DNA from: a virus
DNA: 39,231 nucleotides
IMG/VR virus record: IMGVR_UViG_3300009068_003024
Span: 1 to 39,231 of that record
Reading direction: 5' to 3' (one strand)
Both the position numbers and the translations under genes were made by a program. A model generated the notes under the pieces. It was not told the origin of the DNA and searched no databases. It saw only the letters and a program-made list of their open reading frames with translations. How positions within the stretch are numbered: the first letter of the stretch is position 1; every line of letters begins with the position of its first letter. Below, in pieces: positions 1-7,363 of the stretch.

Positions 1-476
1 TCAGCCAATGCGTTGTGTAGACTGCTCTGTATGCTCTTTCTAGGATCCTGTGGCATCAAATCAAACAGTGTGCGACTGTCTCTGATTTGCCAATAGTTGA
101 AAGGCACAGGAGTGCGAGCTTGGTCATATAAATTTTGTATGATGGCATAATCAAACAATGGACCTTGACACCACAGCTGATCCAATCCCACACACCATTT
201 GTTGAATTCTTTGGCAAAGTCTGCTATGATCACACGATCTGTGTCTCCCAATGCCTCATCACGTATCTCAGGTGCCTGTCGGCCCCACCATTCAATGGTA
301 CCTTCGTCCACTGTTCTACCCAATGCTGTTTGTTCATCTACATTTAATCTCCAATATCTACCTTCGTAGGGTTCTGAGTCTGAATGTGGATCAAACTTGA
401 TAGCACCCACAGTCAATATGGCAGCATCTGGTCTTGTGCCTAATGTTTCCAAATCTACCATGCCGTATCTTGCCAT
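1..476 (-). CDS. dexA: DexA-like 3'-5' exonuclease, N-terminal 158 residues (C-terminus beyond window)
   Basis: DEDDh-family 3'-5' DNA exonuclease resembling T4 exonuclease A. Translation of the minus strand from the ATG at 476 is open to the window edge, so only the C-terminus is missing. The first catalytic box is near residue 8 (VDLETLGT, with the metal-binding D-x-E), followed by a TVGAIKFD strand. Further on come W-W-G-R-Q-A, typical of this phage subfamily, a FDY segment that fits the second box, and near the edge H-N-A-L-A, which fits the start of the H-x(4)-D third box. The start lies directly against the stop codon of the DNA polymerase gene, so the two are probably cotranscribed and act together in DNA turnover or replication. 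T4 dexA has the same role in host DNA degradation. Confidence in the family is high; the exact in vivo role is inferred. Confidence 0.85.
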   Translation of the reverse strand, partial: MARYGMVDLETLGTRPDAAILTVGAIKFDPHSDSEPYEGRYWRLNVDEQTALGRTVDEGTIEWWGRQAPEIRDEALGDTDRVIIADFAKEFNKWCVGLDQLWCQGPLFDYAIIQNLYDQARTPVPFNYWQIRDSRTLFDLMPQDPRKSIQSSLHNALA

Positions 477-3149
477 TTAATCTCCAAAGTCAAATAATGT
501 GTTGAATGTGTTGCCTGTTTCTGTGCTTTGAATATCCCAATCCAGCACTCCCAACAGGTTGCCCAATTTACTATCGATCACTGTGGTTTCCATGGCTGAG
601 TGATCAAAAGGTAATTCTTTAAACCATTGAGGTATTCTCAATTGATCTGTGGGATAGGCCACACTGGTGTACTCCAAAGGATTGTTTCTGAGTTTACACA
701 CAATCACTTTCATGCCATCCACAATTTCCAAACTGTAACGATCATTGTTCATACGTTTTAATGTGTTCCAATTGATTGAAGCTCGCACGTGTCCTGGCAT
801 GTTGGCTTTGCCTTGTGCTTTTTCTTTTCTTTGATAATCTGCCACATTGTTGGCACGTTTGGGAGAACCTTTTTCCCAACCTGGACGCAATTTAAATTCA
901 TTTCTAAATGTGCTGATTCTTTCCAATACTGCTTTTTCGTCTGATTTGGTCAGCACCATCAGTAATATTTCACTTAAAAAATCCTGCACAAACACCGGAG
1001 TGTCTGAACGTTTAAGATCCAATCCCATGGCTTTTACCTTGCCTGGTTTACCATTCACATCCATACGATCGCCTTCCAATTCATATATCAACACAGCATA
1101 TCTTTTTTTAGTGATAAACAATCCTGTTTCACTGATGGATTCACGTCCTGCTTGAATCACTTCTGCTCTTGTTTTGGGACAATGAAATGCTTCACCCATG
1201 AATGCTTTAAAACTGTTGTTGACTTCTTCAGCCACTTGATCATACAGTTTGATCACACTCTCTTTGGTCCATGGAATCAATCCAGCATCAATGTCTTTCT
1301 TTAAAACTTTATAAGCACTGAAATAAGCAGAGTCTGTATCACCATATATCACAGCATCTCCCAAATGATCGTATGTGCCTGTGATCACTTCATTTATTTT
1401 TGCTGCCATGTGTTTGCTGATGGTTCTACCTGTGAGTGTGGTTGATTGTCCTATGCGTTTGTCAAAGAATCTACAGCCTGGATTAAGTATGGCACCATAC
1501 AGTGAGTTCAAATTAATTTTTTTAACCAATTGTCTTTTGTCCCAAAATTCTATCTCTGCTTGATTGCTGGCACTTTGTGCTTTCTTTTTCATGGCCTGCA
1601 TCTCAGTTCTTTCTTGATACCATGTTTTTAATAATCCAGGAATCACACCTTCAAACTCTGTGGTAAACATGGTGCCATTGGCACTGATCATGATGGGCTT
1701 GTGGCTGTCAAATATCATCTTGTAAATCTCTGCGCCACTTTTTTCTTCTGTGGTACCATTCTCCCAATCTATTGTGATAGGCATGTCTCGTCTTTGAGTC
1801 ATCACATATTCATACTCCAAACTGCCAAACTTATTCTCCCATGCTGCCGCAAATGATTTGCCTTGTAGATTTATTTGATCCTGTAGAAATGATTCTGTGT
1901 AGGTGTTACGCAATTGCCCCACCACACATTCAGGAGCCATGTTTAGAGCTCTGATCACACTTGGATACAGTGAATTCAAGTCCATGGATCCTATCCAATC
2001 ATGCAGTCCTTTTTTGGGAAATGCCACATAGGCACCTGCTGCTGTGGTGTTTTCTTCATCGGATCTGTGTGGTCTATTGGGAACCTGCAATCCTCTTTTG
2101 TGTGCTTCATTGATGATGGCTTGTTCGGTCACTGCCACAGCACCCATAGTGGTCTGCATCAGCACTGTGTTGGCATGAGCTAGTTCATTGCTGAGATCTA
2201 AAAATTTAAGTTTTTTATCCAAGTTGTTCAACAGTTGCACGTCTTGTCTGTTGTATTCTATAAAAGTTTTAAAGTCATTGTTGTACAGTTGATCCAACGT
2301 GCCTTCATACACAGTTTTTGTTTCTCCCAATTCAATTTCTCCTATGGCATCCAGTCTGTATGTGTGGCGTTCTTCATAGGTATATTTTCTATACAGTTCC
2401 AAACTGTCTATGTGTACTCTGCCTATTAAATCATAAGTTTCTTGTTCTCTGCCATACTTTTCAAATGTTCTTTTTTTAGGCATCTGTGACCATAAACAAA
2501 AACGTCTAGTGTCATCTTTACTCAATACTTTGCTGACTCTATTCACTAGATAAGGCATGTCATAACCTTCTGAGTTCCAACCGCTCAACACATCCACATC
2601 TTCTATTATGTCTAAAAATGCCTGCAACATGTCTGCTTCACGCTCATACAGATATAAATTCTTTGTGTCTTTGGTCTGATCCTTGGCTTGTTGAAGTGTT
2701 AAGGTTTTAGGAATCAGTGCAAAAGTCACCATGCTGTCTATCCATTGCAGATACACAGTGATAGCTGTGACTGGCATGAACGGATCTGAGGGATCAGCGA
2801 ATCCTTTTTCAGGATCAAAGTCTGCTTCTATATCAAAAAATGCCACATTCAGTTTGGGAGCATCGTGATTGAGGTAGTTGGCACTGAGACATTGAAATAT
2901 GGGATTGATGTCGGATTCAAATAATTTTTTGTTTCTATTGATGGCTAATTCTTTATGAAAGTCTTTGGTGCTCTTGCTGACAATTCTGCTGAGAGAATTG
3001 CCATATATGCTTTTGAATTTGCCATTGGCATCTTCATAAAAGAATGTGTATCTAATGGGATATTCTTTGTAGATTCTTTTGCCTTCTTTGCGTTCTACCA
3101 CACGAATAAAATCTTGATTTCTATCGAAGAATGCGTCTATGTAACTCAT
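477..3149 (-). CDS. 43: T4 gp43-type family B DNA polymerase with 3'-5' proofreading
   Basis: Replicative phage DNA polymerase, 890 residues against 898 in T4. The exonuclease domain shows Exo I (FFDIEAD, D106/E108), Exo II (NSEGYD, near 197) and Exo III (YNRQD, near 299-303). The polymerase domain shows motif A (DLNSLYPS, near 389-397), motif B (KKINLNSLYG, near 543-552), motif C (YGDTDS, catalytic aspartates near 604 and 606) and a later KKRYA box. All catalytic residues are present, so it should be active in both modes. I chose the ATG at 3149 over an in-frame TTG at 3158, because a GGA-rich Shine-Dalgarno-like stretch sits just upstream of it. It is preceded by a perfect sigma70 consensus promoter and a leader hairpin (listed separately), suggesting strong early transcription with possible translational self-control. 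Its stop abuts the dexA start. Confidence 0.98.
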   Translation of the reverse strand: MSYIDAFFDRNQDFIRVVERKEGKRIYKEYPIRYTFFYEDANGKFKSIYGNSLSRIVSKSTKDFHKELAINRNKKLFESDINPIFQCLSANYLNHDAPKLNVAFFDIEADFDPEKGFADPSDPFMPVTAITVYLQWIDSMVTFALIPKTLTLQQAKDQTKDTKNLYLYEREADMLQAFLDIIEDVDVLSGWNSEGYDMPYLVNRVSKVLSKDDTRRFCLWSQMPKKRTFEKYGREQETYDLIGRVHIDSLELYRKYTYEERHTYRLDAIGEIELGETKTVYEGTLDQLYNNDFKTFIEYNRQDVQLLNNLDKKLKFLDLSNELAHANTVLMQTTMGAVAVTEQAIINEAHKRGLQVPNRPHRSDEENTTAAGAYVAFPKKGLHDWIGSMDLNSLYPSVIRALNMAPECVVGQLRNTYTESFLQDQINLQGKSFAAAWENKFGSLEYEYVMTQRRDMPITIDWENGTTEEKSGAEIYKMIFDSHKPIMISANGTMFTTEFEGVIPGLLKTWYQERTEMQAMKKKAQSASNQAEIEFWDKRQLVKKINLNSLYGAILNPGCRFFDKRIGQSTTLTGRTISKHMAAKINEVITGTYDHLGDAVIYGDTDSAYFSAYKVLKKDIDAGLIPWTKESVIKLYDQVAEEVNNSFKAFMGEAFHCPKTRAEVIQAGRESISETGLFITKKRYAVLIYELEGDRMDVNGKPGKVKAMGLDLKRSDTPVFVQDFLSEILLMVLTKSDEKAVLERISTFRNEFKLRPGWEKGSPKRANNVADYQRKEKAQGKANMPGHVRASINWNTLKRMNNDRYSLEIVDGMKVIVCKLRNNPLEYTSVAYPTDQLRIPQWFKELPFDHSAMETTVIDSKLGNLLGVLDWDIQSTETGNTFNTLFDFGD

Positions 3150-3188
3150 ATGTTCCAATCCGTGTCATTTAAGGCTGACACATACCAA

Positions 3189-3210
3189 ATAATCGCTTAT
3201 GGCCGATTAT
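3189..3210 (-). promoter_or_regulatory. Hairpin in the leader of the DNA polymerase mRNA, candidate gp43 operator
   Basis: On the minus strand ATAATCG and CGATTAT form a perfect 7-bp stem around an 8-nt loop (GCCATAAG). It lies 39 nt upstream of the polymerase ATG and downstream of the consensus promoter at 3233-3261, so it would be in the 5' untranslated leader. No U-run follows, so it is not a standard terminator. T4-type gp43 is known to bind a leader hairpin with an 8-nt loop and repress its own translation. The assignment here is by analogy. Confidence 0.45.
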
Positions 3211-3213
3211 GCC

Positions 3214-3453
3214 TTATCTAATGTAATATAGTATTATACCACCAAAGCCCACACATGTCAACACAATGTTGGTCACAATCAGTGCAGGTTCTCGCCAAAT
3301 CAATGAAACTACCAACCAAAATACTCCACCCAAGGCCAACAGTATTGGTCCCACGGGATATAGTTCTGGAAATCCAGCATTAACAAATGTGCCCACAATC
3401 AATATGGCTGTGGCTATCCATTTGAGAATTAGATCAATTTTTATTTGTTTCAT
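3214..3453 (-). CDS. Small three-helix membrane protein
   Basis: 79 residues, very hydrophobic. Three likely transmembrane segments are visible, roughly residues 7-25 (LILKWIATAILIVGTF), 31-52 (VGPILLALGGVFWLVVSLIW) and 55-76. Charged residues are few and sit at the N-terminus and in short loops. I take the ATG at 3453; a TTG three codons upstream is also in frame. The start overlaps the 3' end of the GMP reductase gene by 20 bases, implying translational coupling in one operon. The polymerase promoter lies within its C-terminal codons. I do not recognise a characterised family. Similar small membrane proteins occur in marine T4-like phages, and an inner-membrane location is the only safe inference. 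Confidence 0.75.
   Translation of the reverse strand: MKQIKIDLILKWIATAILIVGTFVNAGFPELYPVGPILLALGGVFWLVVSLIWREPALIVTNIVLTCVGFGGIILYYIR
3233..3261 (-). promoter_or_regulatory. Perfect-consensus sigma70 promoter for the DNA polymerase gene
   Basis: Minus strand: TTGACA at 3256-3261, a 17-bp spacer, and TATAAT at 3233-3238. Both hexamers match the bacterial consensus exactly with ideal spacing. The promoter lies inside the last codons of the upstream small membrane protein gene. Predicted start near 3226 gives a leader of about 77 nt before the polymerase ATG, which contains the hairpin at 3189-3210. Confidence 0.85.
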
Positions 3454-4492
3454 ATCTGTCAAAAACTCTGTTGATCACATTGTTCACTCTCACGAAGTGA
3501 GCACACTTGGGCATGTCTTTGATTCTTCTTGCTCCTATATAAGTGCAAGTGCTTCTGACTCCACCCAATATCTGTTCCACAGTGTCTTTCACAGGACCTT
3601 TGTTGTCTAATTTTACTGTTTTGCCTTCAGTGCCTCTGTAGCCATCTTTTCTTGCGCCGTGTTTTTCAAATGCTGATTCGGAACTCATGCCGTAGAATAC
3701 TCTTTTGCCATCTTTCAATTCTAATTCTGATTCATCATGTGCTGCCAGCATGCCACCCAACATCACCATGTGAGCACCTGCAGCCAATGCTTTGGCTATG
3801 TCTCCTGGCTGTGTGCAACCACCATCAGCAATGATGTGTCCACCCACTCCGTTGGCAGCATCAGCACATTCTATGATGGCAGAAAACTGTGGCACTCCCA
3901 CTCCTGTTTGTGTACGAGTGGTACACACTGATCCTGGACCTATGCCCACTTTGACCACGTCTGCTCCATTGATGATTAATTCTTCCACCATCTCTGGTGA
4001 TACCACATTGCCTGCTATGATGGTCTTGTCGGGAAATTCAGATCTTATTCTCTTAACAAAGTCCACAAACTGTTCATGATAAGCATTGGCCACATCTATG
4101 GTAATCATGCTCACATCTGGATATTTCTCCATAACTTTTTTTAAAGTTTGATAGTCTGATGAATTGTTGTCCCACATGGCTCCTGTGCCTGTACACGCAC
4201 TCACATATTGTAATTTTAATCCTGTGCCTATTGCTCTGTCCCAATCCGCAATGGTGTAATGTTTTCTTAACACAGTTAAAAGTTTATATTCTTGTAATAC
4301 TCTGGCCATACTGAATGTGCCCACACCATCCATGTTGCTGGCAACCACAGGCACAAATGAGATCTGCTGTTTGCTGTTACGAAATGTGAAATCTCTAGTC
4401 ATGTCCACATCACGTCTTGAACTCAGTGTGGATCTTTTGGGTTTTAATAGTACGTCTGCGTAATCCAAATGTATGTTATAATCTATTCTCAT
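3434..4492 (-). CDS. guaC: GMP reductase (IMPDH/GMPR family)
   Basis: Probably catalyses NADPH-dependent reductive deamination of GMP to IMP. The 352-residue length equals bacterial GuaC (about 347) and leaves no room for the CBS domains usual in IMP dehydrogenase. Visible features: N-terminal DYADVLLKPKRS, the catalytic loop GIGPGSVCTTR with Cys190, followed by TQTGVGVPQ, then IIADGGC, the phosphate-binding VMLGGMLA, YGMSSESAF, YRGTEGKTV, and C-terminal LGGVRSTCTYIGA. The last three are closer to GMP reductase than to IMP dehydrogenase. It overlaps the upstream HAD gene by ATGA and runs into the small membrane gene. In a phage it could recycle guanine nucleotides from degraded host RNA or DNA into the adenine branch; this purpose is inferred. 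Purine-metabolism reductases of this type are uncommon phage cargo. Confidence 0.9.
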   Translation of the reverse strand: MRIDYNIHLDYADVLLKPKRSTLSSRRDVDMTRDFTFRNSKQQISFVPVVASNMDGVGTFSMARVLQEYKLLTVLRKHYTIADWDRAIGTGLKLQYVSACTGTGAMWDNNSSDYQTLKKVMEKYPDVSMITIDVANAYHEQFVDFVKRIRSEFPDKTIIAGNVVSPEMVEELIINGADVVKVGIGPGSVCTTRTQTGVGVPQFSAIIECADAANGVGGHIIADGGCTQPGDIAKALAAGAHMVMLGGMLAAHDESELELKDGKRVFYGMSSESAFEKHGARKDGYRGTEGKTVKLDNKGPVKDTVEQILGGVRSTCTYIGARRIKDMPKCAHFVRVNNVINRVFDRYETNKN

Positions 4493-4782
4493 TTAAAAAA
4501 ATCCTTTGCGTTTACTGCTCTGTCATCCACCCAAACATCATACACTGGTTTGCCCAAATTTACTGAATGGAATTTGCACCCCCATTCAGTCAACTGTTGA
4601 CGAGTTAACTCACTCCAGTCTTTGCCGGAGTTGCCACCTCTTGCTGTGTAATAATGAATCTCGTGTCCATCATCATACAACTGATTAACTCGGGCTATGC
4701 GTGTGATGTCAGGTGTACTGTTGACATAATCGCTGTCTTTATTATAGCAAATTGTGTTGTCAATGTCAATGATGTACTTCAT
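4489..4782 (-). CDS. Small HAD-superfamily phosphatase
   Basis: 97 residues. The N-terminal IIDIDNTI box is the HAD motif I with two aspartates (nucleophile and acid/base). A YYTARGG segment provides the motif II threonine, and VNLGKPVYDVWVDDRAV near the C-terminus carries a motif III lysine and a motif IV acidic pair. The compact size, without a cap domain, matches the capsular-biosynthesis-phosphatase-like or polynucleotide-phosphatase-like small HAD group seen in phages. Substrate is not predictable from sequence; a nucleotide or sugar phosphate is plausible given the GMP reductase directly downstream. The stop codon overlaps the guaC start (ATGA), so the two are translationally coupled. 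Confidence 0.85.
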   Translation of the reverse strand: MKYIIDIDNTICYNKDSDYVNSTPDITRIARVNQLYDDGHEIHYYTARGGNSGKDWSELTRQQLTEWGCKFHSVNLGKPVYDVWVDDRAVNAKDFFK

Positions 4783-4786
4783 AGGA

Positions 4787-5011
4787 TTACCAAATGTGTT
4801 TTGACCAATTGTACACTGCTATCACAGCAATGATAAGAAAATATATCTGTTGAGTTTGTCTAGCTCTGTCTTTGTCCAGTATGGCAATATAATACCATAA
4901 GGATATGGATGCTAGGCAGATCAGCCAACCCAACCATTGTAGGGAGATGATGGCCGTGGCATGAATGGTGGCTGCTGTGATACCAAACCCTGCTGCGACC
5001 CATCTAATCAT
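4787..5011 (-). CDS. Small membrane protein
   Basis: 74 residues with two or three hydrophobic stretches (about 5-25, 27-44 and 53-68) separated by one charged loop (LDKDRARQTQQ near 45-55). It lies 4 bases upstream of the HAD gene and 9 bases downstream of dsbA, so it is part of the transcript expected from the dsbA promoter. No family is recognised. It may modify the host inner membrane, but nothing in the sequence says how. Start ATG at 5011. Confidence 0.7.
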   Translation of the reverse strand: MIRWVAAGFGITAATIHATAIISLQWLGWLICLASISLWYYIAILDKDRARQTQQIYFLIIAVIAVYNWSKHIW

Positions 5012-5020
5012 CTTAATAGA

Positions 5021-5278
5021 TTACTTGTCTTTGCCTACTGCTATCACCAAGTTTTCTAAATTGTCAAACTCTTCAGCAACTTTGTTCCAATCACCTTTTT
5101 GAGCAATTTTGATTGCTCTGTTGATGATGGCTGGTTTAATTTCTAATTCTTCTGCCACTGCTTTGATAGTGTCTTTCAAACCTGTGCTTAAATCTTCAAT
5201 TTCTGAAAGCACATTAACACCTTCATCCACTATTTTTTTCAGTTTGGCTTGTTCTTCTGGGCCATATGTTCTTGCCAT
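5021..5278 (-). CDS. dsbA: DsbA-like double-stranded DNA-binding protein
   Basis: 85 residues, small, highly charged and helical. It starts MARTYGPEEQ and contains E-I-E-D-L-S-T-G-L-K-D-T and AEELEIKPAIINRAIK, which fit the T4 DsbA family as I recall it from marine T4-like phages. T4 DsbA binds double-stranded DNA near late promoters and supports late transcription. The ATG at 5278 is preceded by a strong Shine-Dalgarno (AAAGGAG), so I reject the 17-codon-longer reading. A near-perfect sigma70 promoter lies 30 bases upstream and would also drive the downstream membrane protein, HAD and guaC genes. Expression as an early or middle gene is therefore likely. Confidence 0.8.
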   Translation of the reverse strand: MARTYGPEEQAKLKKIVDEGVNVLSEIEDLSTGLKDTIKAVAEELEIKPAIINRAIKIAQKGDWNKVAEEFDNLENLVIAVGKDK

Positions 5279-5307
5279 TTTATTTCTCCTTTGATTTAGA
5301 TTGTTGT

Positions 5308-5336
5308 ATTGTAATCGATTATCACGCAATTGTCAA
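5308..5336 (-). promoter_or_regulatory. Sigma70-type promoter upstream of dsbA
   Basis: Minus strand: TTGACA at 5331-5336, 17-bp spacer, TACAAT at 5308-5313. One mismatch from consensus in total. Predicted start near 5301 gives a leader of about 23 nt that carries AAAGGAG before the dsbA ATG. It begins 4 bases before the stop of the upstream gene at 5340, so it lies in the true intergenic gap. Confidence 0.85.
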
Positions 5337-5339
5337 GGT

Positions 5340-5990
5340 TTATTTGTCTTCTTTTTTGGATTCTTTGTAAAAATATTCATCAGAATCACCAAACACCCAT
5401 TTGGCATTCTGTTCACAGTGCCAATATTTGGTACTCACTTTGAAATCGGGTGTTTTTAACTTGCCTGGATTGGCACTGGATTCATGCCAGATCATTCTAT
5501 TGTTGGGCTGAGCAAAAAATTGACCATTGTCCAATTGGCCTATGTTGTGTCCTTTGTGTTCAGATGGCACTTCTGATTCAGTCACATTGGGAGTGTTGGG
5601 ATCTGAATGAGCACTGTCCACTGTGAACAGATATACCCCTGACATCTTTTTGCCATCTTTGAGAATCACATCCACTCGGCTGTACTGTAGATATTGTTTC
5701 TCAATGATGGTGATATGATAGCTGAAGCCATCCCACAGTTGCAAGTAATCCAAAGGCAACTGTTCTTCTGGTTTGATATCTGTGCGCCAAACAAATGCAC
5801 TCAAAGGCAATTTGTCATACAGTGCACCATATTCTGGTAGATATGCTTCTATGTAGAATGCTCTGCGAGGAATAGACTTTAATGTGACCCAATTGCAAGG
5901 CACAAATTCTCCATGACCTTTTTGAAAGTCATACAGATATTCTTTTTTGATGTAGGCTTGAATGTATGGCGTGTTCACTACGAAATTCAT
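5340..5990 (-). CDS. Conserved phage protein of unknown function
   Basis: 216 residues, soluble, rich in aromatic residues (many Y and W), mixed alpha/beta appearance, no signal peptide or transmembrane segment. Recognisable stretches are RRAFYIEAYLPEYGALYDKLP, a W-D-G-F-S-Y-H segment, KDGKKMSGVYLFTVD, and a central HSDPN...EHKGHN segment that could bind metal but forms no pattern I can name. I take the internal ATG at 5990 (MNFVVN); an in-frame TTG two codons earlier is less likely. I recall similar proteins in marine T4-like phages but no function. It is separated from dsbA by the promoter at 5308-5336. Confidence 0.75.
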   Translation of the reverse strand: MNFVVNTPYIQAYIKKEYLYDFQKGHGEFVPCNWVTLKSIPRRAFYIEAYLPEYGALYDKLPLSAFVWRTDIKPEEQLPLDYLQLWDGFSYHITIIEKQYLQYSRVDVILKDGKKMSGVYLFTVDSAHSDPNTPNVTESEVPSEHKGHNIGQLDNGQFFAQPNNRMIWHESSANPGKLKTPDFKVSTKYWHCEQNAKWVFGDSDEYFYKESKKEDK

Positions 5991-6010
5991 ACACAATAGT
6001 TATCAATCAA

Positions 6011-6529
6011 TTATTTTATTTCGTTAGGATTGATTTGATATCTTTTGAATATTGGTTTATACTCGCTGTATATTTTGTCTGGCGTGATCTCTGGGTGTGT
6101 TGCGGATAAATGCTTGATTGCATTTATAAAATACTGTCTATCAGTGGGAAGTTGTCTATCTGATTGATACATGTTTGTCATTGCTGTGGTAATTTTTTGC
6201 TTGTCAATTTTTTTGCTCAAGGATTTATCCTGTAGCACATTTAACAGATCCTGAAATTGTGCATCTGATGATTTGTCACCAGCTCCATAGTCTTTAAGAC
6301 CTGGGCCACCACCTATGGTGGAAATATCAGTGGCTATTTTAGACATATTGTCGTCTTTTGACAAATAATTTTGAACACTTCCTGGAAAGTTTTTTACTGT
6401 TTGTTTAACGTCTTTGGCGCCTTGCTTTATTTGATTGGGGAAATTTTTTATGGCTTTGGTTGCTTGAGCAGGGAAACTTTTTAATGCTTTGACAAAAGGT
6501 GCTTCTGAAACTATTTCATTAATTTTCAT
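6011..6529 (-). CDS. Probable virion-associated protein with MKINEIVSE leader
   Basis: 172 residues. Starts MKINEIVSE-A, the first of a series of neighbours with the same leader pattern (see findings). The next 45 residues are basic with repeated A-I-K-N-F-P/V-K-N-F-P motifs that could form amphipathic helices. The remainder is hydrophilic (SKIATDISTIGGG..., DKQKITTAMTNMYQSD). No catalytic signature. Start chosen at ATG 6529, preceded by GGAG. If the leader is a prohead-protease substrate, cleavage after Glu9 would release a basic internal protein. That role is inferred from the T4 internal-protein analogy only. Confidence 0.7.
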   Translation of the reverse strand: MKINEIVSEAPFVKALKSFPAQATKAIKNFPNQIKQGAKDVKQTVKNFPGSVQNYLSKDDNMSKIATDISTIGGGPGLKDYGAGDKSSDAQFQDLLNVLQDKSLSKKIDKQKITTAMTNMYQSDRQLPTDRQYFINAIKHLSATHPEITPDKIYSEYKPIFKRYQINPNEIK

Positions 6530-6546
6530 TCCAGCACTCCAATTTT

Positions 6547-6924
6547 TTATTTTTTGTTATTTTTCTTCTCTGTGACTTTTTTATTTAAGATTTTAAAAAG
6601 AATCTCTTCGTAGGTTTCTATTTTGCCATCGGATTGTTTCGCAATGTCTTGCACAGGTATGCTGTCAATTTCAGCTTGATCAAATTTTTCATCATAATCC
6701 ATGTAATGATACACAGAACTGATGTAATCAGCAGCTTTAGTGATCTTGGCTTGAACCCAACCTTCCAGACCTTCTGCTTCCGAAACGTTCTTTAACAACT
6801 CATGCAGTTTGATGCTGTATTTGGCCAACTTGTATAGGTCAGCACGAGCCATTTGAACTTCGTGATCCAACTCAGCTTTGTGAGCTGCATCTCCTAAACC
6901 TTCTTTGATCTGTTTGTATTTCAT
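6547..6924 (-). CDS. Conserved marine-phage helical protein (MKYKQIKE leader)
   Basis: 125 residues, helical. It contains DHEVQMARADLYKLAKYSIKLH, then LKNVSEAEGLEGWVQAKITKAADYISSVYHYMDYD, a module I recall as recurring, sometimes fused to other domains, in T4-like phages of marine bacteria. The leader MKYKQIKE-G follows the pattern of the surrounding genes. The C-terminus is lysine-rich (KKVTEKKNNKK). A late-promoter octamer sits so close upstream (6929-6937) that its mRNA would start at or next to the ATG. Function unknown; a virion or internal protein is the favoured inference. Confidence 0.75.
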   Translation of the reverse strand: MKYKQIKEGLGDAAHKAELDHEVQMARADLYKLAKYSIKLHELLKNVSEAEGLEGWVQAKITKAADYISSVYHYMDYDEKFDQAEIDSIPVQDIAKQSDGKIETYEEILFKILNKKVTEKKNNKK

Positions 6925-6928
6925 ATGA

Positions 6929-6937
6929 GTATTTATC
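6929..6937 (-). promoter_or_regulatory. T4-type late promoter, abutting the start codon
   Basis: Minus strand GATAAATAC. Five bases separate the octamer's last A from the A of the ATG at 6924, so the expected transcription start coincides with the start codon. The octamer also contains the TAA stop of the upstream gene (6933-6935). No Shine-Dalgarno is present. Confidence 0.7.
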
Positions 6938-7133
6938 TTTTTAATGGGCCGCCGAATATGCTGACGTTTTTCATGTCCAGTGCATTATCAGTGGGTTTTT
7001 GTTTTTTGGGTTTGGCTTTGGCACTTTTGTGAGCATAAGGATTGGTCACGTGTGGATTGGCTATGCTGGCAATATTGCCCGCAGATGTGGATCCTACAGA
7101 TGCCACTTCTCTTATGATGTCTCTTATTTTCAT
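6933..7133 (-). CDS. Small protein with MKIRDIIRE leader and SAGNIASIANP module
   Basis: 66 residues. Leader MKIRDIIRE-V is followed by ASVGSTSAGNIASIANPHVTNPYA, a low-complexity module I recognise as recurrent in marine T4-like phages but without known function. A lysine- and proline-rich stretch (AKAKPKKQKP) and a short hydrophobic C-terminus (MKNVSIFGGPLKR) follow. Its stop codon is embedded in the late promoter of the next gene. A DNA-contacting internal virion protein would fit the small basic character, but this is inference. Confidence 0.65.
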   Translation of the reverse strand: MKIRDIIREVASVGSTSAGNIASIANPHVTNPYAHKSAKAKPKKQKPTDNALDMKNVSIFGGPLKR

Positions 7134-7150
7134 TGTGTTTCGCCTATGCT

Positions 7151-7159
7151 GTATTTATG
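7151..7159 (-). promoter_or_regulatory. T4-type late promoter upstream of the MKIRDIIRE gene
   Basis: Minus strand CATAAATAC, 17 bases before the ATG at 7133. The leader would be about 12 nt with an AGG that could act as a weak ribosome binding site. Confidence 0.65.
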
Positions 7160-7171
7160 TGGTGTTTGGGA

Positions 7172-7363
7172 TTATTTGTGAACTTTGGGCACAGTGATGC
7201 CCAGCTTTTTCACTGCTTTGCCACCTTTGTACAGTCTTGCGTGTGGTACTTTGAGATTTTTTGGACCGTATATATCGCCCACTTTGAATGTGTAGCTCAA
7301 CTGTGCTGGATCAATGCCGTAATGATAATCTGCTCGGGATTCGGTAATTTCTTTGATTTTCAT
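7172..7363 (-). CDS. Small basic protein with MKIKEITE leader
   Basis: 63 residues. MKIKEITE-S leader, then a Tyr-rich stretch (RADYHYGIDPAQLSYTFKVGDIYG) and a strongly basic C-terminus (LYKGGKAVKKLGITVPKVHK). No known domain. It follows the upstream 59-residue gene without a gap (stop at 7364-7366, start at 7363), so the two are cotranslated. Like its neighbours it could be an internal or packaged protein; no independent evidence. Confidence 0.6.
   Translation of the reverse strand: MKIKEITESRADYHYGIDPAQLSYTFKVGDIYGPKNLKVPHARLYKGGKAVKKLGITVPKVHK

Noticed and set aside
135-347. Plus-strand open frame of 70 codons
   Set aside because: It is the antisense of the DexA-like gene, whose catalytic motifs are clear on the minus strand.
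3434-4492. IMP dehydrogenase (guaB) as the identity of the gene
   Set aside because: Length leaves no CBS domains, and C-terminal motifs (YGMSSESAF, YRGTEGKTV, GGVRSTCTY) fit GMP reductase better.
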